Origin: Lelliottia wanjuensis
GTDB lineage: Bacteria > Pseudomonadota > Gammaproteobacteria > Enterobacterales > Enterobacteriaceae
Length of the DNA: 64,000 nt
Assembly (NCBI RefSeq): GCF_030238365.1
Contig: NZ_JASSOT010000063.1
Coordinates: 248,001-312,000, forward strand
Direction of reading: 5' to 3'
Part shown: positions 58,488-64,000 of the stretch, in pieces
Position numbering within the stretch: position 1 is the first letter of the stretch
How the letters are laid out: every line of letters begins with the position of its first letter
The notes under the pieces: generated by a model
The model's input: only the letters and a program-made list of their open reading frames with translations
The model's database searches: none
Told to the model about the DNA's origin: nothing
Program-made: the position numbers and the translations under genes

Positions 58488-59140
58488 TGACTGGTTAGGG
58501 TCTCTGCATTGCACAGACCATGTCGAATGGCCAGGTGAGTGAGTTCGACATCGCCATGAATGTTCAGTTTACTGAACATACGGTAGCGGTAGCTGTTCAC
58601 CGTTTTCGGGCTGAGATTCAGCTGCTCAGAAATCTCATTCACCTTTTGGCCTTTGGTGATCATCAGCATAATCTGCAATTCACGCTCAGACAAACTGGCA
58701 AATGGCGATCCGGTTTTTTCCGGTTCAATCTGGCTTAACGCCATCTGTTGAGCAATATCCGAGGCGATATAGCGCTGACCGGCGAAAACGGAGCGAATCG
58801 CATTGACCACTTCCTGTGGCGCTGCGCCTTTGGTGAGATAACCGGCGGCTCCGGCCTGCATGACTTTTGCGGGCAGCGGGTTTTCCGTGTGGACGGTCAG
58901 CATGATGACTTTGGTATCAACGTAGGCGCGCGCAATTTTACGCGTGGCTTCGAGCCCACCAATGCCGGGCATGTTCATGTCCATCAGTACTACGTCGGCT
59001 GTGTGAGTACGACACCACTTCACGGCGTCTTCGCCGCAGCAAACTTCACCGGCGACTTTAATACCCTTTATATCTTCAAGTATGCGTCGTATCCCTGCGC
59101 GCACGAGTTCGTGGTCATCAACAAGAAGAACGTTGATCAA
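58484..59140 (-). CDS. uvrY: Response regulator UvrY (BarA partner)
   Basis: LuxR-type response regulator of 218 residues that activates csrB and csrC RNAs in the BarA/UvrY pathway. The receiver has the acidic pair in [12 protein letters not shown], the phosphorylated Asp54 in [15 protein letters not shown] and Lys in LTKGAAPQ. The GerE/LuxR helix-turn-helix is near 145-205 ([35 protein letters not shown]). Its stop overlaps the uvrC start. Confidence 0.97.
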   Translation of the reverse strand: MINVLLVDDHELVRAGIRRILEDIKGIKVAGEVCCGEDAVKWCRTHTADVVLMDMNMPGIGGLEATRKIARAYVDTKVIMLTVHTENPLPAKVMQAGAAGYLTKGAAPQEVVNAIRSVFAGQRYIASDIAQQMALSQIEPEKTGSPFASLSERELQIMLMITKGQKVNEISEQLNLSPKTVNSYRYRMFSKLNIHGDVELTHLAIRHGLCNAETLTSQ

Positions 59141-59607
59141 AGGAAATGTCTCCAGAAATAGGGATAACGCTACTGACTACTAATTTGGCTTATATTAACG
59201 GTTTTCATCCCAACTTTAAAACGCTAAAAAGTGCGCCATTCGATTTCCTTCTCGTTTTTGGAAATTAGCCTGTACAGCAAGTGGAAAGGGAATCCCATTT
59301 AAAAAGTCGGATCGTCGTTATTTTTAAGCTTCTGTATTCAAAAAGTTACGAAAGACTGCCCAGGTCCTGGCACAGCGTCGCACTTATATTTTTGTAACAA
59401 TAATTAACAAGATGCACACCAGCCATAAACAATTAAGGAATGTTAAAACATTATTGCGATTACACTTAATGATAGTTTACCCAAATAAACAAAGTCTAAA
59501 AATGTACAAAAAATAACCACTGCTTTTTTTCCTCCGGCTTGTGGTATACTCCGCCGCCATAACTTTCATCGTCGCGCTCAAGCGCCGTTTTGTCCTGAGG
59601 AATAACC
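59141..59607 (+). promoter_or_regulatory. uvrY/yecF divergent gap with yecF promoter
   Basis: About 470 AT-rich bases without a gene. An extended -10 element, TGGTATACT at 59542-59550, lies about 55 bases before the yecF ATG; the -35 region is poor, as is usual with an extended -10. Nothing else was recognised. Confidence 0.5.
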
Positions 59608-59832
59608 ATGAGCACACCTGAATTCGCCACCGCCGAAAATAACCAAGAACTGGCGCAGGAAGTATCCTGTCTGAAAGCGCTACTGACTCTGATGCTGCAG
59701 GCGATGGGCCAGGCCGACGCGGGTCGTGTGATCATTAAGATGGAAAAACAGATCGCCCAAATGGAAGATCAGAGCCAGGCAGATGTATTTGCCGGTACGG
59801 TTAAGCAAATTAAACAAGCTTACCGCCAGTAA
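59608..59832 (+). CDS. yecF: DUF2594 protein YecF
   Basis: Small acidic protein of 74 residues, helical throughout ([35 protein letters not shown]). TGAGGA lies 8 bases before the ATG. It is in the place of E. coli yecF, between uvrY and sdiA, and is closely similar. Function unknown. A terminator follows. Confidence 0.9.
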   Translation: MSTPEFATAENNQELAQEVSCLKALLTLMLQAMGQADAGRVIIKMEKQIAQMEDQSQADVFAGTVKQIKQAYRQ

Positions 59833-59839
59833 AAAAAGA

Positions 59840-59871
59840 AACGGCTGGATGCGATTGCATTCAGCCGTTTT
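59840..59871 (+). terminator. Terminator of yecF (and converging sdiA)
   Basis: AACGGCTG with CAGCCGTT as outer stem and ATGC with GCAT as inner stem, flanked by an A run on the left and TTTT on the right, so it may serve both genes. Confidence 0.85.
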
Positions 59872-59903
59872 CGTGTCTGGCACGCAGAACAGTAAGAGTG
59901 TTG

Positions 59904-60626
59904 TCAGATGAATCCGGTTGCCGCCGCATAGCAGGCAATCTGCGTCTTATTCGGCGCATTAAATTTCTTCTGCATATTCTTCTGATGGAAGTTCACCGTA
60001 TTCTCTGAGATCGACAATATAATCGCGATTTCAGCCGACGTTTTCCCCTCTGCCGTCCACTTCAGAATTTCCTTCTCGCGTTTGCTGAATTTCATCTCCG
60101 GCGGCATCACCATTTCATGTTCAAATCGCAGCAACGTGGTCAGCGCCATTTGCACTAACATCTGCAGACGCAGCTCTATTTCATCGCTGTCCATCATTTT
60201 GCCAAACTGGCTGGTGCGGGAAACGGAGAGAAAACCGAGCGCGTGATTCGGCAACATTAAACATTGCGAGATCCCCTTACGAATGCCGTGGTCGCGCGCG
60301 CCGTCCCACAAAGGTTGCGCCTCAGCGAATAATGCATCCGTCCAGGGCAGATGACCCTGAATGAAATTCTCCCGCTTTAATACCGGATCAATCGCGAAAT
60401 AATTCTCTGCCTGATATTGCGACATCCATTCAGCCGGATAGCTGGAATGAACCGTAATTTTTGGACGGGTAAACGGCACCGGATGACGCACACAGAGTGA
60501 GTAATAATCGAATTCGAGAGCCTGTGTTTGCTGCTGAAGTTCGTGATAAACCTCGTCGGCCGTTCCCATCTCCTGGAAACGGAGGAAGCAATTCCGCCGC
60601 CATGTAAAAAAGTCTGTATCCCTCAT
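59904..60626 (-). CDS. sdiA: LuxR-type quorum-sensing receptor SdiA
   Basis: LuxR-family regulator of 240 residues that binds acyl-homoserine lactones made by other species; no luxI synthase is in the window. The ATG at 60626 gives MRDTDFFTWRRNCFLRFQEM, aligned with the E. coli start; 20 further upstream codons are ignored. The ligand domain has FDYYSLCVRHPVPFTRPKI and ENYFAIDPVL; the DNA-binding domain (FSKREKEILKWTAEGKTSAE, ILSISENTVNFHQKNMQKK) is almost identical to E. coli. Confidence 0.96.
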   Translation of the reverse strand: MRDTDFFTWRRNCFLRFQEMGTADEVYHELQQQTQALEFDYYSLCVRHPVPFTRPKITVHSSYPAEWMSQYQAENYFAIDPVLKRENFIQGHLPWTDALFAEAQPLWDGARDHGIRKGISQCLMLPNHALGFLSVSRTSQFGKMMDSDEIELRLQMLVQMALTTLLRFEHEMVMPPEMKFSKREKEILKWTAEGKTSAEIAIILSISENTVNFHQKNMQKKFNAPNKTQIACYAAATGFI

Positions 60627-60803
60627 ACTTACTGAATGAAGCCCCTGAAAAAGATAATCATTATTATGGTGAATATAACCTAACACATAAATCTTATTTA
60701 TATGTATAAAATATCGCCCCAGGTGAGAATAGCTTTCATTTCCCGCCCTTTAAGTGTTGATATTTAGAATATAACCATCTAAAAAACCGCAGAACTGGAG
60801 AAT

Positions 60804-60836
60804 GATTTGCTCCAGAACGTCTTTCTGGAGCAAATC
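60804..60836 (-). terminator. Long hairpin after tcyN
   Basis: Perfect 13-base arms GATTTGCTCCAGA and TCTGGAGCAAATC around 7 bases, 14 bases past the tcyN stop. No T run follows directly; a TTTTTT tract lies about 20 bases on. Terminator or 3'-end stabilising stem. Confidence 0.6.
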
Positions 60837-60849
60837 AGCGCAGATAAGA

Positions 60850-61602
60850 TTACTGCGTCAGGAATTTGTCGAGGAACTGACGCGTGCGCGGGTGTTGCGG
60901 ATGGGTAAACAATTCTTTTGCCGGGCCCTGCTCCACGATGCGCCCCTGGTCCATGAAAATCGCCCTGTCGGCAACGTCACGGGCAAAGCTCATCTCGTGG
61001 GTAACGATCACCAGCGTGCGTTTCTCCTGCGCCAGCTGGCGGATGGTGTTCAGCACTTCGCCCACCAGCTCCGGGTCCAGCGCCGAGGTCGGCTCATCGA
61101 AGAGGATCACGTCCGGGCGCATCGCCAGTGCGCGGGCGATCGCCACACGCTGCTGTTGTCCGCCCGACAGACGGCGCGGATAGCTGGTCTCTTTCCCCGA
61201 AAGCCCCACCTTCGCCAGCAGCTCCCGCGCGCGCGCGGTCGCTTCCTCCTTCGGCTCACCTTTTACGATGACCGGCCCTTCAATAATGTTCTCCAGCACC
61301 GTACGGTGCGGGAAGAGATTAAAGCTCTGGAAGACAAAGCCCACGTGCTGGCGCAGACGGCGGATCAGCCCCTTCTGCTGCCCGATGGACTTCCCGGTAT
61401 CAATGGTGATATCCCCGACGCGAATGGTTCCGCCCTCGGGCTGCTCGAGCAAATTAATGCTGCGCAGGAGCGTGGTTTTCCCGGAGCCGCTCGGCCCGAT
61501 AATCGCCACCACTTCGCCCTCTTGCACTTCCAGATCGATGCCGTGCAGCACCGTCTGCCCGTGGAATTTTTTGACCAGGTTTTTGACGTCGATAGCACTC
61601 AT
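60850..61602 (-). CDS. tcyN: Cystine ABC transporter ATPase TcyN (YecC)
   Basis: ATP-binding subunit of 250 residues for the FliY-TcyL-TcyN cystine/diaminopimelate importer. Walker A is GPSGSGKTTLLR, the Q-loop is in VGFVFQSFNLFPH, signature LSGGQQQRVAIARAL, Walker B VILFDEPTSALDPE and switch VIVTHEMSFA. Its ATG overlaps the tcyL stop by four bases. Last gene of the cluster. Confidence 0.95.
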   Translation of the reverse strand: MSAIDVKNLVKKFHGQTVLHGIDLEVQEGEVVAIIGPSGSGKTTLLRSINLLEQPEGGTIRVGDITIDTGKSIGQQKGLIRRLRQHVGFVFQSFNLFPHRTVLENIIEGPVIVKGEPKEEATARARELLAKVGLSGKETSYPRRLSGGQQQRVAIARALAMRPDVILFDEPTSALDPELVGEVLNTIRQLAQEKRTLVIVTHEMSFARDVADRAIFMDQGRIVEQGPAKELFTHPQHPRTRQFLDKFLTQ

Positions 61603-62267
61603 TTCGGATCTCGCTCCTGGCGGTTAAGCTGGTTTTCAAAATAGTTTTGCAGGGCGGAAAGCACCGTCGCCATCACCCAGTAAATCAGCGACGCCGCCAG
61701 ATACATGGTGAACACTTCCAGCGTGCGCGAGGTGATAAGCTGCGCCTGACGGAACAGTTCCGGCACCTGGATCGTTGCCGCCAGCGACGTGTCTTTCACC
61801 AGGCTGATGAAGCTGTTGCTGAGCGGCGGGAGCGCCACCCGTGCCGCCTGCGGCAGAATGGCGCGGCGCAGAGTTTGCCACGGCGTCATGCCGATGCTGG
61901 CCGCCGCTTCCCACTGCCCCTTATCAATCGAGGAGATCGCCGCCCGCAGGGTCTCAGAGGTATACGCCGCGGTGTTGAGCGACAGACCAATCATCGCCGC
62001 CGGGATCGGATCCAGCTCGATGCCAAACTGCGGCAGGCCGTAGTAGATCATAAACAGCTGAGCGATCAGCGGCGTACCGCGAAATATCGAGATGTAAAAC
62101 CGCGCCAGCCAGCGTACCGGCAGGATCGGCGACATGCGCATCAATGCGAGGATAAAGCCCAGCACCAGCCCAAAGAACATCCCGCCCAGGCTGAGCTGCA
62201 GCGTAAACACCGCCCCTTTCAGCAGGTACGGCAGGGAATCAATAACCAGTTGAATACTTTCTTGCAT
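61599..62267 (-). CDS. tcyL: Cystine ABC transporter permease TcyL (YecS)
   Basis: Membrane subunit of 222 residues, polar amino acid permease family, with about five hydrophobic segments. The EAA loop that contacts the ATPase is GQWEAAASIGMTPWQTLRRA followed by ILPQAARVALPPL. Partner of TcyN and FliY. Confidence 0.95.
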   Translation of the reverse strand: MQESIQLVIDSLPYLLKGAVFTLQLSLGGMFFGLVLGFILALMRMSPILPVRWLARFYISIFRGTPLIAQLFMIYYGLPQFGIELDPIPAAMIGLSLNTAAYTSETLRAAISSIDKGQWEAAASIGMTPWQTLRRAILPQAARVALPPLSNSFISLVKDTSLAATIQVPELFRQAQLITSRTLEVFTMYLAASLIYWVMATVLSALQNYFENQLNRQERDPK

Positions 62268-62287
62268 TATTATTTTCGACCCGTGAT

Positions 62288-63368
<1,081 letters not shown>

Positions 63369-63379
63369 CAGGGAAAGAC

Positions 63380-64000
63380 TTACTTGGTGACGTCTGCCCC
63401 GAACCACTTCTCGGAGAGCGCCTTGAGGCTGCCGTCTTTTTGCATCTCAGCAATCGCATCGTCGATCGCTTTGACCAGGTCCTGGTTATCCTTGCGGATA
63501 GCCACACCGGCTTCCTGACGGGAGAAGGCATCACCGGCCACGGCCAGGGTGTCTTTGGTTTTCTTCACCAGATCCAGCGCGGCCAGACGGTCAACCAGGA
63601 TCGCATCGATACGGCCTACACGCAGATCCTGATATTTGGTCGGGTCATCATCATAGGTACGAATATCCACGCCCTGTACGTTCTGGCGCAGCCACTCTTC
63701 ATAGTTAGTGCCAAGACCCACACCCACTTTTTTGCCTTTCAGATCGGCAGCAGATTTAATCGTGCCTTCGTTGCCCTTCTTCACCAGCGCCTGAATACCG
63801 GAGACGGTGTACGGCGTAGAGAAATCATATTTCTTTTTACGCTCGTCAGAGATGGTCACCTGGTTGATGACCACGTCGATACGTTTGGAATCCAGCGAGG
63901 CGAGCATCCCGTCCCATTTGGTCGGTTTCAGCGAGGCTTTCACGCCCAGATGTTTTGCCAGCTCTTCAGCAAACTCGACCTCGAAACCGGTCAGCTTGCC
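63380..64000 (-). CDS. fliY: Cystine-binding protein FliY (TcyJ), 5' end outside window
   Basis: Periplasmic binding protein for L-cystine (SBP_bac_3 family). About 206 C-terminal residues are present, from GKLTGFEVEFAEEL through LKPTKWDGMLASLDSKRIDV, KKVGVGLGTNYEEWLRQNVQ and YDDDPTKYQDLRVGRIDAIL to the end SEKWFGADVTK. The signal peptide and first lobe start lie beyond the edge. First gene of the fliY-dcyD-tcyL-tcyN cluster. Confidence 0.95.
   Translation of the reverse strand, partial: GKLTGFEVEFAEELAKHLGVKASLKPTKWDGMLASLDSKRIDVVINQVTISDERKKKYDFSTPYTVSGIQALVKKGNEGTIKSAADLKGKKVGVGLGTNYEEWLRQNVQGVDIRTYDDDPTKYQDLRVGRIDAILVDRLAALDLVKKTKDTLAVAGDAFSRQEAGVAIRKDNQDLVKAIDDAIAEMQKDGSLKALSEKWFGADVTK

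Overview
The window is chromosomal DNA from a member of the Enterobacteriaceae. Its backbone follows the E. coli order around the flagellar regulator region: tap/tar, cheW-cheA-motB-motA, flhC-flhD, uspC, otsA-otsB, araH-G-F, ftnB, yecJ, azuC, yecR, ftnA, tyrP, yecA, leuZ-cysT-glyW tRNAs, pgsA, uvrC, uvrY, yecF, sdiA, tcyN-tcyL-dcyD-fliY. Proteins are close to but clearly diverged from E. coli. The accessory content (archaic Csu-type pilus, Rhs/VgrG, REP units of the GCCGGGTAAGCG type) suggests an Enterobacter/Lelliottia/Leclercia-like genus; that genus call is an inference.

Layout. 1-3.3 kb: two chemoreceptor genes, tap (cut by the window edge) and tar, read leftwards, with a near-perfect sigma-28 promoter before tar. 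3.3-20.8 kb: an insertion that separates cheW from tar. It holds a five-gene archaic chaperone-usher (Csu-like) pilus operon, a CRP-linked dicarboxylate/amino-acid symporter, and a type VI secretion block made of vgrG, a full-length PAAR-Rhs gene with its immunity gene, and four further displaced toxin/immunity modules. 21.1-27.8 kb: cheW, cheA, motB, motA, flhC, flhD with the long flhDC control region, then divergent uspC. 27.8-34.6 kb: trehalose synthesis (otsBA), arabinose uptake (araFGH) and a DJ-1 family gene. 34.8-43.3 kb: ftnB, a DcuB-like transporter with a striking palindrome in its leader, yecJ, the 27-residue azuC, an MFS exporter, an RpiB-like isomerase, a periplasmic-sensor HD-GYP protein, yecR and ftnA.

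43.3-55.0 kb: tyrP with TyrR boxes; a SymE-family toxin gene preceded by a LexA-type box and an unusual GC-rich leader; yecA; then a type I secretion pair and its likely substrate, a 1759-residue protein that joins an animal-type haem peroxidase domain to RTX calcium-binding repeats. This last cluster sits beside the 3' end of tRNA-Leu. 55.5-64 kb: three tRNAs and the conserved pgsA-to-fliY backbone, the last gene being cut by the window edge.

The backbone genes serve motility, chemotaxis, sugar and cystine uptake and stress control. The inserted blocks are surface and conflict functions: adhesion, contact-dependent toxins, a secreted oxidase and an SOS-linked toxin. The most interesting stretch is 16.0-20.8 kb, where five toxin/immunity modules lie in a row, two of them diverged versions of one Cys/His-rich toxin family, and where the immunity gene of the second version carries a single amber codon at a position that is Trp in its paralogue.
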